Notes under the pieces: generated by a model
The model's input: the letters and a program-made list of their open reading frames with translations, nothing else
What the model was told of the DNA's origin: nothing
Databases searched by the model: none
Made by a program: the position numbers and the translations under genes
Shown: positions 8,888 through 17,841 of the stretch, piece by piece
Numbering within the stretch: position 1 is the stretch's first letter
Layout: each line of letters opens with the position of its first letter
Source: PSRF01 sp036506775
Lineage (GTDB): Bacteria > Acidobacteriota > Blastocatellia > Pyrinomonadales > Pyrinomonadaceae
NCBI GenBank assembly: GCA_036506775.1
Contig: DASXRE010000287.1
Coordinates: 1-64,000 of the forward strand
Direction: 5' to 3'
Length of the DNA stretch: 64,000 bases

Positions 8888-8902
8888 GCTGGTTTTACCA
8901 GC
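8888..8902. promoter_or_regulatory. GntR/FadR-type operator 1
   Basis: A perfect inverted repeat GCTGGT-TTT-ACCAGC with the TGGT-N3-ACCA core bound by FadR-subfamily GntR proteins. It lies in the SDR to NagB-like divergent region (8696-9012), which has no other gene. The likely binder is the GntR protein encoded at 2175-2906. Confidence 0.65.
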
Positions 8903-8973
8903 CTCGTTTGAGTGCTGAAATTGTAGCTTGTCTAGTTGCGTTCTGCGTGTTAAAGTCATGGCTCTTTCGAAAT

Positions 8974-8984
8974 TGGTATTACCA
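8974..8984. promoter_or_regulatory. GntR/FadR-type operator 2
   Basis: TGGT-ATT-ACCA, a perfect core 84 bases (eight helical turns) from operator 1 and 28 bases before the chosen NagB-like start. It is palindromic and would block initiation at the NagB-like/uxaA promoter when bound. Confidence 0.65.
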
Positions 8985-9012
8985 GTCGGGCGACTTGGAA
9001 ACCAGTCGGCAA

Positions 9013-9960
9013 ATGTCAGCAACCAGCAAACAGACTCTTCGGCGCCGCTCCGTCGCGGCGAACATCTGGCTCTCCCACGATGCTCCGGACAGTAATTATC
9101 TCGCGCGATTGCCTGTTCGAGACCTCGTCTACGAGGTGTTACCAGAGGAAGAAGCCGTGGGCCGCGCGATGCTCGAGGAGATCACAAATGGCCTCGCCAC
9201 TAAAGAGGCCACGAAAGATGGATCGCTCGTGATGGTGATTGTCGGCGGCCGGGGCGGGCAGGCGTTGCACCGGATCCTCGGCGCGATGGCCAAGACGAGC
9301 GAGTACGATTCGTTATTCAGCCGTCTTCACGTCTTTACGCAAGACGCACTCGCGCCCATGCGAATGGACAACGGCCTCAGCTTTGTGCGCGACTTCGAAC
9401 GACTGCTCGGCGAAGATTTCTTTCACAAGGTTCAGAGTTTCAATACCATGCGCACTGACGCCGAAGATCTCGAAAGTGAACTCGTTCGCTACGTAGAGCG
9501 ACTTGAATCGTTGGGCGGCATCGACCTCTTCTTTCTTGGTCTTGGTCCAGAAGCCGGTGGCGCTTCACATCTCGCGTACATCAAACCCGGCTCCGGCGCG
9601 ACTTACAACGACGTCGCCGGGCTGATTCCGATCTCACCGTCGATTCTTGAGCACCACATCAACAAATTCAAAGCCGGCGGCACGATTGTTACTGAAACTG
9701 ACGAGACTGAGTGTCGCACGGCAAAACACATTCTGACGCTTGGTCCGGCAGCGATTCTCGGCGCGCGCCGTGTCGTGCAATCGATCGTCGATGCCGATAC
9801 CGCACCGGCCAAACGCGACTCGTACCGGCAGTTGTTGACGACGAAAATCGCCGGCGATGCTGAGACGCGCCAGACTCAATTCGATCAAAACCCCGGACTC
9901 TGGTTGCGAGTTCATCCGAACGTTCGCTCGTTGATTCTGCCGAACGTTTTAGAAAGCTGA
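9013..9960 (+). CDS. NagB/6-phosphogluconolactonase-fold protein, candidate uronate isomerase or lactonase
   Basis: 315 residues. The start at MSATSKQ is chosen because the upstream extension of the frame (to 8908) runs through the operators. The fold is recognised by MVIVGGRGGQALHRIL (sugar-phosphate loop), LFFLGLGPEAGGASHLAYIKPGS (the GxGxDGHIAFNEPG strand) and HILTLGPAAILGARRVV. It is unusual: the FxxDE pair of NagB and PGL is replaced by FTQDALAP, and GxDGH by GPEAGGASH, so it is not an ordinary deaminase or lactonase. Its stop is three bases before uxaA, so the two are cotranscribed. NagB-fold enzymes do aldose-ketose isomerisation, which makes uronate isomerisation (the missing UxaC step) the attractive idea. 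This is inference. Confidence 0.8.
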   Translation: MSATSKQTLRRRSVAANIWLSHDAPDSNYLARLPVRDLVYEVLPEEEAVGRAMLEEITNGLATKEATKDGSLVMVIVGGRGGQALHRILGAMAKTSEYDSLFSRLHVFTQDALAPMRMDNGLSFVRDFERLLGEDFFHKVQSFNTMRTDAEDLESELVRYVERLESLGGIDLFFLGLGPEAGGASHLAYIKPGSGATYNDVAGLIPISPSILEHHINKFKAGGTIVTETDETECRTAKHILTLGPAAILGARRVVQSIVDADTAPAKRDSYRQLLTTKIAGDAETRQTQFDQNPGLWLRVHPNVRSLILPNVLES

Positions 9961-9963
9961 CAC

Positions 9964-11529
9964 ATGTCGAACGTCCAAACAGCTTCGCTACTGCATGAGT
10001 TCGCGATCGTCGTGGATCCAAAGGACAACGTCGCGGTCGTCAAGAAAGCGACTACGCCCGGTTTGGAGTTGCTGTTGCCAAACGATTCGCTGATCGAGCT
10101 CCAGGACACCGTTCCGCCGGGTCACCGCTTTGCAACGCGCGATATTCCCGCAGGCGAGTTTGTATTGCAATTTGGACAACCGATCGGAACTTCTTTGGGG
10201 ATTCAGCAGGGCCAACAGATCACGCACGACAACATGTCTGACGAGGTGCCAATCGTCCGCGAGCTTCCGGAAAACCTGCACACGGCGCCGCCAGATTATT
10301 TTCCTCTCGATCAACGACCCACGTTCATGGGTTATCGCCGTCCGGACGGCCGCGTGGGTACACGCAACTACGTGCTGATCGTGCCGACGAGCATGTGTGC
10401 AAGTCACGAGGCGTTGCAAATCTCAACCATTGCTGAGTTCACGCTTCACGACAGAGTGAAGTATCCGAACGTCGATGGCGTCGTGGCCATTCCGCATAAC
10501 AAAGGTTGTGGCTGTCAGGAAGGTTCGACGATCGACGTGATGTTGCGCACGCTTTCGAACTATGCCGACCATCCGAATGTTGGTGGCGTAATTCTGATCG
10601 ATCTCGGTTGCGAAAAGACGAATCTTGCGCAGGTCGAGAAGTATCTGCTGAAGCGTGAGAAAGCGTTTGCGAAGCCGGTCGCGAAGATTGGGATTCAGGA
10701 AGTTGGCGGCACGCAGGCAGCAATTCAACGCGGGCTGAAGGAAGTGCAAGAGATGCTGCCCGTGGTTAACAGAGTCAGTCGTGAAGAGTGTTCGGTGAGT
10801 GAGTTGGTGCTCGGTGTGAAGTGTGGCGGGTCCGATGGCTTTTCCGGCATTTCCGCAAATCCGTCGCTGGGTCGCGCTGCTGATCTGCTCGTTCGTTCTG
10901 GTGGAACTGTTTTGATCACCGAAGTGCCGGAGTTCTGTGGCGCGGAACATCTGCTCGCGCGGCGCGCGAAGGACGTGGAAACCGGACGCGCGGTTTATCG
11001 CATGGTTGATTGGTACAAGGAATATGCGTCGAAGTTTGGGGCCGTGCTCAACAACAATCCGAGTCCCGGCAACGTCACGGGCGGATTGCTCAACATCACG
11101 ATCAAATCGTTGGGAGCGATTGCGAAAGCTGGCACCACGCGCGTTGAAGGCGTAATTGAATACGCGGAAACACCAAAGCATCGCGGACTGAACCTGATGC
11201 AGGGACCGGGTTACGACCAGGAATCCACGCCGGGTTTGGTCGCGGCCGGAGCGACGGTCGTTGTCTTCACGACCGGACGCGGCACGACGATCGGCAACGC
11301 CATCGCGCCCGTAATCAAACTGGCCTCAAACACTCCCGTGTTTGAGCGCATGTCGAGCGATCTCGATCTCTCCTCCGGCGGCGTGATCGACGGCACTGAA
11401 TCGATCGACGAAGTCGGGCAACGCGTGTTCGATCACGTCGTAGCCGTCGCGGATGGACTGCAAGCAAAAGCCGAACTGCACAAGCACCGCGAGTTCCAAT
11501 TCTGGGCCGAACAGACCGTCTCACTCTAG
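9964..11529 (+). CDS. uxaA: Altronate dehydratase, UxaA family
   Basis: 521 residues, the usual full length. Residues about 10-95 form the SAF domain; from about 115 (MGYRRPDGRVGTRNYVLI) the C-terminal catalytic domain follows, with HNKGCGCQEG, GVKCGGSDGFSGISANP and VVVFTTGRGTTIGNAI. It removes water from D-altronate to give KDG and needs iron. KDG then enters the kinase and aldolase of the opposite-strand operon. It is the second gene of a two-gene unit under two GntR-type operators. D-mannonate dehydratase and the classical isomerase and reductase genes are not in the window; galactarate dehydratase (GarD) is the main alternative in this superfamily. Confidence 0.93.
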   Translation: MSNVQTASLLHEFAIVVDPKDNVAVVKKATTPGLELLLPNDSLIELQDTVPPGHRFATRDIPAGEFVLQFGQPIGTSLGIQQGQQITHDNMSDEVPIVRELPENLHTAPPDYFPLDQRPTFMGYRRPDGRVGTRNYVLIVPTSMCASHEALQISTIAEFTLHDRVKYPNVDGVVAIPHNKGCGCQEGSTIDVMLRTLSNYADHPNVGGVILIDLGCEKTNLAQVEKYLLKREKAFAKPVAKIGIQEVGGTQAAIQRGLKEVQEMLPVVNRVSREECSVSELVLGVKCGGSDGFSGISANPSLGRAADLLVRSGGTVLITEVPEFCGAEHLLARRAKDVETGRAVYRMVDWYKEYASKFGAVLNNNPSPGNVTGGLLNITIKSLGAIAKAGTTRVEGVIEYAETPKHRGLNLMQGPGYDQESTPGLVAAGATVVVFTTGRGTTIGNAIAPVIKLASNTPVFERMSSDLDLSSGGVIDGTESIDEVGQRVFDHVVAVADGLQAKAELHKHREFQFWAEQTVSL

Positions 11530-11553
11530 TTCAACCTACGTTCTAAGTCTTCT

Positions 11554-11613
11554 GTGTCTCAGTGTCTCTGTGGTTAACTTAATATGGGAGAACACTACAG
11601 AGACACTGAGACA
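11554..11613. repeat. Dispersed palindrome, family B, copy 2
   Basis: Arms TGTCTCAGTGTCTCTGTGG and CTACAGAGACACTGAGACA are inverted around a loop of about twenty bases. It lies just after uxaA and runs up to the esterase start at 11620; an ATG in its loop (11584) is in frame with the esterase. Confidence 0.85.
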
Positions 11614-11619
11614 CTGAGA

Positions 11620-12456
11620 ATGCCTTGTAACCCAAACATCGACAGGCGTGAGTTCTGTCTTCTGGCCGGGAGTACGATTGTCGCAACTGCGTTAAGCAGC
11701 AGTTGTGGTGGCATTGGCGCGTCAGCGTTTGCGCGCGAAGGCAGACTCACCGCGCGTCCGCGTGAAGGCGTACAGTCAACGGCGACTGGCCCAATCGAGC
11801 TCCATCTTGACAACGGACGCGAGGCGATTTTTTATTTGCCAAAGCGTGCCAGCCAGTCTCCCGTTCCGTTGCTGCTCATGTTGCACGGTGCGACTCAAAA
11901 CGCGCAGGACATGTTCGACTATCTCGGCACGGCGCCTGAGGAAGCGGGCGTGGCAGTGCTCGCGCCAAAGTCACGCGAGACCACCTGGGACGCTATCGGC
12001 GGCAGCTTCGGCGAAGATGTCGATCTCTTGAACGCTGCACTCGAACGCGTTTTTGCAACGACCGCAATCGATCCGGCGCGCGTCGCAATCGGCGGCTTCT
12101 CCGACGGCGCCTCGTATGCAATCTCACTCGGAATAATCAACGGCGATCTTTTTCGCAGCGTCGCCGCGTTCTCACCGGGCTTTGTCATCAGCGGCATGCC
12201 ACACGGCAAACCTCGCATCTTTATCTCGCACGGCACCCAGGACCACATACTTCCTATCGACAGTTGCGGCCGCCGCGTTGCTGCCGGCTTGATCGCTCGT
12301 GGTTACGACGTGACGTTTCGGGAGTTTGAAGGAGACCACGAAATACCGGCTGCGGTGGCGCGTGAGGGAATGATGTGGGTCGCCGGCCTGGCTCACGGAT
12401 TAGAAGGCCGGCGTTCAGGCGAGGGTAATGGCAAGTTGATCGACTTGAAGATCTGA
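11620..12456 (+). CDS. Exported alpha/beta hydrolase (esterase/phospholipase type)
   Basis: 278 residues from the ATG at 11620. The twelve-residue longer form would start inside the family B palindrome, so I prefer the shorter one. DRREFCLLAGSTIVATAL resembles a twin-arginine signal, and SSSCGG could be a lipid-attachment Cys. The hydrolase core has PLLLMLHGATQ (oxyanion strand), the nucleophile elbow GFSDGAS, the acid in GTQDHILP and the His in EGDHEIP, so a full triad is present. Feruloyl or acetyl esterases of this fold act on plant polysaccharides, which would fit the pectin cluster beside it, but the substrate is not shown. Its 3' end overlaps the convergent gene by 64 bases. Confidence 0.85.
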   Translation: MPCNPNIDRREFCLLAGSTIVATALSSSCGGIGASAFAREGRLTARPREGVQSTATGPIELHLDNGREAIFYLPKRASQSPVPLLLMLHGATQNAQDMFDYLGTAPEEAGVAVLAPKSRETTWDAIGGSFGEDVDLLNAALERVFATTAIDPARVAIGGFSDGASYAISLGIINGDLFRSVAAFSPGFVISGMPHGKPRIFISHGTQDHILPIDSCGRRVAAGLIARGYDVTFREFEGDHEIPAAVAREGMMWVAGLAHGLEGRRSGEGNGKLIDLKI

Positions 12457-12863
12457 TCCGCGATCGGGAGCATTGTCGGTTCGCCAGTTTCCATTCGCAT
12501 GTAAATCTGGACCTCGCCCTTCTCCCAGTTCCCTACATTCAGTTCAGCACGATAGCTGCGTTTTGAGTTGACCGTTTGCCAGTATGTGCGGATGTTTGCG
12601 CGCTGGCCGCGAATCCTTGTAGTCGACTCCTGATAATCGCTCATCCAGTCTTGCTTTCGATCTTTATAGGTGGCGGACTCCGTGTGACCCCACACCACGA
12701 TCAGTTTCGTCCCGTTTTTCTGATACTCCGCGCGCACTTCGTCTGGTCCAAGCGCAGAACTGCGAACAAATCCTTCGGGCAGACGGAAACTGAACAGACC
12801 GTTGAAGTCGACCGTCTGCCATCCGGCCGTGGAAATCACGAGAATTAGGGCCAGCGTTTTCAT
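12393..12863 (-). CDS. Exported protein of unknown function
   Basis: 156 residues from the ATG at 12863 (MKTLALILVISTAGWQ). The signal peptide begins there, so the longer form to 12896 is unlikely. After the signal comes a compact domain (FSFRLPEGF, AEYQKNGTKLIVVWG, ELNVGNWEKGEVQIYMRM, IADQIFKSINL) that looks like the small periplasmic proteins evaluating a fitted beta-sheet with an IxxSI-type end. I know no function for it. It converges on the esterase with a long 3' overlap, and its start region faces the promoter of the 1495-residue gene. Confidence 0.7.
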   Translation of the reverse strand: MKTLALILVISTAGWQTVDFNGLFSFRLPEGFVRSSALGPDEVRAEYQKNGTKLIVVWGHTESATYKDRKQDWMSDYQESTTRIRGQRANIRTYWQTVNSKRSYRAELNVGNWEKGEVQIYMRMETGEPTMLPIADQIFKSINLPLPSPERRPSNP

Positions 12864-12873
12864 GCTTCGCGCC

Positions 12874-12902
12874 TTGTTGACCGATCGGAGTTTCAATATA
12901 AT
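12874..12902 (+). promoter_or_regulatory. Sigma70-type promoter for the large secreted propeller protein
   Basis: A perfect TATAAT at 12897-12902 with a weak TTGTTG at 12874-12879 and a 17-base spacer. It would start transcription about 80 bases before the ATG at 12986. Confidence 0.5.
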
Positions 12903-12985
12903 GCGCCCTCCTTCTACTCGGTCGAGGCTTCAATCACTAATTTCAACTTAACTGTCCGCGCTTCACGGAAAGGATATCAAAACAG

Positions 12986-15900
12986 ATGCGTCGCTTCATT
13001 ACGGCGGTAACCCTTATCTGTATGCTCCTCATAAATGGCGTGACCTTGTTTGCGCGCAATACCAATCCGAAACAACCGAAATCACGCACCAGAGCAATGA
13101 AAAATTCGGCGCCGCGCAAGCAGCTTGCTCGCAGCAAACGTGAGTCACGTAAGGAAGAAGCAGCGCGACAGCAGCTCGTCAAACGTAATCCTCGCCTGGC
13201 CTCTCTCTTCAAACCAGAGGCGGAGGCAGAAGCCGATCTCGATCGCTTCGATCAGCCACGTGAAGCACTCGAATGGTACATGCAGAAGCGCTTGCCAAAA
13301 GGCGCAAAGGAGTTGCCCATCGAGCGTTACTTCCAGGCCAAAGAGAAGATCAAGAAGATGAAGCGGTTCTCCACGGCCAAAAACAAAAACCTTCCGTCCC
13401 AAGCCGAATCCGGCGATACAGAGGAACTCTTCGGCGATCCGGAGTTTCCCGGCGGCACGGGCGGTGGCGGCGCTGGCGACGGTAGCGCTTCCACGAGCGG
13501 CGCGCTCGGCACCTGGCAATCGCTTGGACCAGGTAACGTCGGCGGTCGTACTCGCGCGCTCGTTATCGATCCTGTCAGTCCTGACGTGATGTACGCGGCA
13601 GGCGTTGCAGGCGGCATCTGGAAAACGACGAATGGCGGTGGTACGTGGTCGCCACTGAATGACTTCCTCGCGAACATCGCCGTGACCGTTCTCGCGATGG
13701 ACCCCACCGATTCGAACACAATCTATGCCGGCACCGGCGAAGGTTATTTCAATGGTGACGGTGTTCGCGGCGCGGGTATCTTCAAGACGATCGACGCCGG
13801 CGCACACTGGACTCGCCTCGCGTCAACCGCATCGAATACAAACTTCTTCTTCATTAACGACCTCGTCGTCAGTCCGGCGAATAGTCAAAACGTTTACGCC
13901 GCCACTCGCACAGGTGTCTTTCGTAGTCTTGATGGCGGCACAAACTGGACGCAGGTGATCGTTTCCAACTTAGCGAACGGCGCCAACGGTGCGATGGACC
14001 TCGTGATGCGCACCGATCAGGCGACGGACTACATTTACGCTGCGGTCGGCACGTTCTCAACTTCACACATCTTCCGTAACACCGACGCGGCGGGCGCAGG
14101 CACGTGGGTCGATGTTTACTCCGAGCCCACCATGGGCCGCACCTCGCTGGCCATCGCGTCCTCGAATCAGAACGTGATTTACGCGATGGCGGCTTGTATT
14201 TCCTGCGGCGCGGGAACAAATCCAAACTTTCCGACCGCAAACTACACTGACGGTCTACTCGGCGTGTTCCGTTCGACCTCGTCGGGCGACGCCGGTTCGT
14301 GGACCGCGCAGGTACGCAACAACAGCGCGAACCTGCAAGACACGTTGTTGCTTAGCAATCCTGTCAACGGCGCTTTGACGCAGTGCGGTTTCGGTACCAG
14401 TCAGTTTCTCAATCAAGGTTGGTACGACAACGTGATCGCCGTCGATCCCACAGACTCAGACAAAGTGTGGATAGGCGGCGTCGATCTGTTCCGTTCAGAC
14501 AATGGCGGTGTCAACTGGGCCGTTGCGTCTTACTGGTGGTTCCAGATAAATGGAACTCCGCCTAACAACGGCGATCCGCAGTTTGTCCATGCTGACAATC
14601 ACGCTCTCGTCTTTCATCCAAACTACAACGGCACAACTAATCAAACGCTGTTCGCCGGCAACGACGGCGGTATCTACAAAACCGATAACGCCAAGACAGG
14701 TAACGTGGGCTATGCCGGTGGCATAACTCCGGGTGGCGGGGCCATCACGCCATCGAGCCCGATCTGCGGTAATGAATTCACACCGGGCGGATTCTTTACA
14801 GTTCCGTCGCCGGTTATTTGGGGTCCGTTGAACAACAACTACGCCGTGACGCAGTTTTATCACGGCCTGCCTTACCCGAATGGGCAAACATATTTCGGCG
14901 GCACGCAGGACAACGGCACCAACCGCGGTACTGACGCGGCTGGTCCAAATGCGTGGGCTCGCATCAATGGTGGCGACGGTGGCTACGTGGCCGTTAACCC
15001 CTCCAACACCAACACGATTTTCTTTGAGACGACGGGTCTTTCGCTTCGCCGATCAACCAACGGTGGTCTGAGTTCCGCCTCCGTCATCACTGGCATCGCC
15101 GGCGATGCGTTCCCGTTCATCACGGTGTTCAGGATGGACCCAACCACACCTACCCGCTTGTGGATTGGTGGCCGCTTCATGTGGCGCACGGACAACAACG
15201 CCACAAACTGGACCAGAACGAGCAACGCGCAGCAGACCGGCGGCTCAATCACGGCCATAGCAATCGCGCCCACAAATTCGAACATCGTGATCGACGGCGC
15301 AGCTTCAGGACAGCTCCGGCGCACGACGATTGGCCTGACTGCTAATGCGGCGAGTGTGTTGGCCACCACGTGGCTACAGACCTTCACGCCGCGCGGCAAC
15401 GGCAACGGCACGATCTCATGGGTTGAATATGATCCGACGAATGCCAATAACGTTTGGGCCACCATCTCGAACTTCAACGGCACTCCCAATGTGAACGGAA
15501 CGAGTGCTGGTCACGTCTTCAAGAGCACGGACGGAGGCGCAAACTGGACGCTCGCAGACGGAACGCAGACGGCTGGAAACGTCAACGCGATACCTGACAT
15601 CCCGGCGCACTCAGTCGTTGTCGATCCGAATAACAACCAGCGTATCTACGTCGGTACAGACTTGGGCGTGTTCGTTTCACTCGACGGTGGAGCAAACTGG
15701 GCGCGTGAGACAACGGGCTTCTCCAATACGGTAGTGGAGTCGCTCTCAGCAGTGAACAACGGCGGAGTGACGACGTTGTTTGCTTTCACGCACGGTCGCG
15801 GTGCTTTCAAGGTGACTATTCCGGCGTCGTGCGCAACCGTCTCACCAACTACTCAGGCGTTTTTCTCACCCGGCAACACGGGCAACGTAACGGTGACGAA

Positions 15901-17473
15901 GAACCTGTCGGCCACAGCGCCCTGCGACTGGAACGCGGTGAGTAACAGTCCGTTCATCACGATCAATTCCGGCACGCCGGGAAATGGAAACGGCACCGTC
16001 AACTTCACCGTTGCGCCAAACACGACCGGAGCAGCTCGCGTCGGAACACTAACCGTAGCCGGCCGAAACGTGACCATCACACAGGATGCGGCGCCAATTG
16101 CAAGCAACGACTCCGCAACCACAGATGAAGACACGCCCGTTGACATCAATGTGCTCGTTAACGACGTCGAGCCCGACGGCGACACACTCAACATCAACTC
16201 GGTGACACAAGGTGCCAATGGAACAGTCTCGGTCAATCCGAACAAGACCATTCACTACGCGCCCGCATTGAACTTCTTTGGCAACGACTCATTCACCTAC
16301 ACGATCGATGATGGACACGGCGGCATGTCGACAGCCACCGTAAACGTCACTGTTAATCCGGTGAATGACGCGCCGGTCTTTACGATCAACGTGTTGTCGC
16401 AGGCGGTGCAGTACAGCGATCCGATTACGCCGGTGACTGTTTCTGTGTCGGATGTGGACGATGCAACTTCATCCTTGACGTTGTCAGTGACGACCGCGGT
16501 GCCGGCCGGATTGACGGTCACGCCGAACGGCGTGGGGTCGTTGATCATCTCCGGCAATCCGACGGTAGTGGCCGGGGTCTATAACATCGGACTACAAGTG
16601 GTCGATCCACACGGTGCGACGACAACCGCAACCGTCACGATCACCGTTAACAAGGAGACGGCGGAAACGACTTACACCGGCGACATGGGGATCGTAACCG
16701 CTGGTCCAACAATCACCACGGCAACCGTGCGTCTCGGGGCACACCTGACGCAGGATCCGGATGGAGCACCGGGAGACATCACGCTGGCGCGCGTGACGTT
16801 TGAGTTGTTCAAGTCAACCAACATGAGCAACACGCCCGACACGACGGTGGCAAACGTTCCGGTCGATAGCAACGGTGATGCACTGACTTTCCTTGCTGGT
16901 GTTGCTGCCGATACCTATGTCGTGAAGGTCAAGATTGACGCGACTAACGGATACTGGACCGCAGACCCGGTGGGCCTCGGCACAATCAACGTCGCCGTAG
17001 GCACAAACGATCAGCGGGCCACTGGCGGTGGCTGGGTGCCCGATGCCGGCAGTGTTAACGGTAAGGGCAATTTCGGGTTCACCGTTCGCATCGACAAGAA
17101 CAGCCTGAAAGGTAACTCGATCTACATCTTCCGTGGCACCGATGGATTCAACTACATCGTGAAGAGCACGAGTTGGACAGGTGGTTTCCTGAACTTCTCC
17201 ACCGAGCCCGCCACGAGTACGCTGAACCGCGCCTCGTTCAAGGGCAAATGCACGGTGCAGAAGGTCGATCGGAATACGGGTGCGGTAGTTGACTCGTTTG
17301 GTAACTACAGCTTCACGGTTGACGTGCGTGACGGCGATCTGCTCGTCCCAACGCAAGGCGATGCATACGCCATCACGATCCTGGACAACAACGGCGTGAT
17401 CTGGCGCCGCGTCGGCACCAACCTGTCGCTGGTATCAATCGGCGGTGGCAACGTGCTGGTGAAAGCCCAGTAA
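12986..17473 (+). CDS. Large secreted BNR/sortilin-propeller protein with BACON and cadherin-like domains
   Basis: 1495 residues. Signal peptide at 1-23 (MRRFITAVTLICMLLINGVTLFA), then a basic stretch to about 150. Residues 175-945 hold repeated VPS10/BNR blades with Asp-box motifs such as SLDGGTNWTQ, STDGGANW and SLDGGANW. A BACON domain spans about 950-1035 and ends VTITQDA. A cadherin-like tandem-repeat domain (NDSATTDEDTP, DSFTYTIDDGHGG) spans about 1041-1130 and an Ig-like domain follows. The last 270 residues are a beta-rich tail (TGGGWVPDAG, FRGTDGF) seen at the ends of secreted proteins of such bacteria. Likely a surface or matrix carbohydrate-binding protein. No catalytic residues can be named. 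A GC-rich hairpin follows the stop. Confidence 0.88.
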   Translation: MRRFITAVTLICMLLINGVTLFARNTNPKQPKSRTRAMKNSAPRKQLARSKRESRKEEAARQQLVKRNPRLASLFKPEAEAEADLDRFDQPREALEWYMQKRLPKGAKELPIERYFQAKEKIKKMKRFSTAKNKNLPSQAESGDTEELFGDPEFPGGTGGGGAGDGSASTSGALGTWQSLGPGNVGGRTRALVIDPVSPDVMYAAGVAGGIWKTTNGGGTWSPLNDFLANIAVTVLAMDPTDSNTIYAGTGEGYFNGDGVRGAGIFKTIDAGAHWTRLASTASNTNFFFINDLVVSPANSQNVYAATRTGVFRSLDGGTNWTQVIVSNLANGANGAMDLVMRTDQATDYIYAAVGTFSTSHIFRNTDAAGAGTWVDVYSEPTMGRTSLAIASSNQNVIYAMAACISCGAGTNPNFPTANYTDGLLGVFRSTSSGDAGSWTAQVRNNSANLQDTLLLSNPVNGALTQCGFGTSQFLNQGWYDNVIAVDPTDSDKVWIGGVDLFRSDNGGVNWAVASYWWFQINGTPPNNGDPQFVHADNHALVFHPNYNGTTNQTLFAGNDGGIYKTDNAKTGNVGYAGGITPGGGAITPSSPICGNEFTPGGFFTVPSPVIWGPLNNNYAVTQFYHGLPYPNGQTYFGGTQDNGTNRGTDAAGPNAWARINGGDGGYVAVNPSNTNTIFFETTGLSLRRSTNGGLSSASVITGIAGDAFPFITVFRMDPTTPTRLWIGGRFMWRTDNNATNWTRTSNAQQTGGSITAIAIAPTNSNIVIDGAASGQLRRTTIGLTANAASVLATTWLQTFTPRGNGNGTISWVEYDPTNANNVWATISNFNGTPNVNGTSAGHVFKSTDGGANWTLADGTQTAGNVNAIPDIPAHSVVVDPNNNQRIYVGTDLGVFVSLDGGANWARETTGFSNTVVESLSAVNNGGVTTLFAFTHGRGAFKVTIPASCATVSPTTQAFFSPGNTGNVTVTKNLSATAPCDWNAVSNSPFITINSGTPGNGNGTVNFTVAPNTTGAARVGTLTVAGRNVTITQDAAPIASNDSATTDEDTPVDINVLVNDVEPDGDTLNINSVTQGANGTVSVNPNKTIHYAPALNFFGNDSFTYTIDDGHGGMSTATVNVTVNPVNDAPVFTINVLSQAVQYSDPITPVTVSVSDVDDATSSLTLSVTTAVPAGLTVTPNGVGSLIISGNPTVVAGVYNIGLQVVDPHGATTTATVTITVNKETAETTYTGDMGIVTAGPTITTATVRLGAHLTQDPDGAPGDITLARVTFELFKSTNMSNTPDTTVANVPVDSNGDALTFLAGVAADTYVVKVKIDATNGYWTADPVGLGTINVAVGTNDQRATGGGWVPDAGSVNGKGNFGFTVRIDKNSLKGNSIYIFRGTDGFNYIVKSTSWTGGFLNFSTEPATSTLNRASFKGKCTVQKVDRNTGAVVDSFGNYSFTVDVRDGDLLVPTQGDAYAITILDNNGVIWRRVGTNLSLVSIGGGNVLVKAQ

Positions 17474-17504
17474 AGACCAGCGAACGCTTGTCGTTAGTGC
17501 AAGG

Positions 17505-17530
17505 GGGCAGCCTTGCGGGGCTGCCCTTCG
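17505..17530 (+). terminator. Rho-independent-like terminator
   Basis: An eight-base stem GGGCAGCC/GGCTGCCC around a six-base loop, 31 bases after the stop of the large gene, followed by a short T-containing tail. It also lies just past the 3' end of the convergent toxin gene. Confidence 0.65.
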
Positions 17531-17538
17531 TTATCTGA

Positions 17539-17832
17539 CTACGATACGCGTGACTGCCACATCTCTGGATTGCGACGTGAGTGGAAAATCGCCGTCACCT
17601 GAATCTCGTCGACTGTTACTTCATAGAATATAGCGAAGGGAAAACGGCGGACGATCGCACGTCGCAACGTCCTGTAGACTACCGGGAACGAATTTGGACT
17701 GCTAACTACGAGCGCAAGCGCCTCATCAATGGACTGCATGAACTCCAGGTCCAAATTTGCGCGTTGGTGAGAATACCATTCGCGGGCCTCAGTGAGATCG
17801 GCCTCCGCTTCAGGAGAGATGCGAACAAGCAT
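17539..17832 (-). CDS. RelE/ParE-family toxin
   Basis: 97 residues with the plasmid-stabilisation fold: ISPEAEADLTEAREWYSHQ at the start, a middle LRRAIVRRFPFAIFYEV strand and the end IQVTAIFHSRRNPEMWQ. This pattern is typical of ParE/RelE-like toxins encoded next to TIGR02574-type antitoxins. The target (gyrase or ribosome-bound mRNA) cannot be told from sequence. The antitoxin gene lies nine bases upstream on the same strand, the usual order. Confidence 0.9.
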   Translation of the reverse strand: MLVRISPEAEADLTEAREWYSHQRANLDLEFMQSIDEALALVVSSPNSFPVVYRTLRRAIVRRFPFAIFYEVTVDEIQVTAIFHSRRNPEMWQSRVS

Positions 17833-17841
17833 GTGTTGTAT

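Noticed and set aside
8908..9012. N-terminal extension of the NagB-like protein to a start at 8908
   Set aside because: It would translate the second operator, has no ribosome site and adds no family sequence; the ATG at 9013 fits better.
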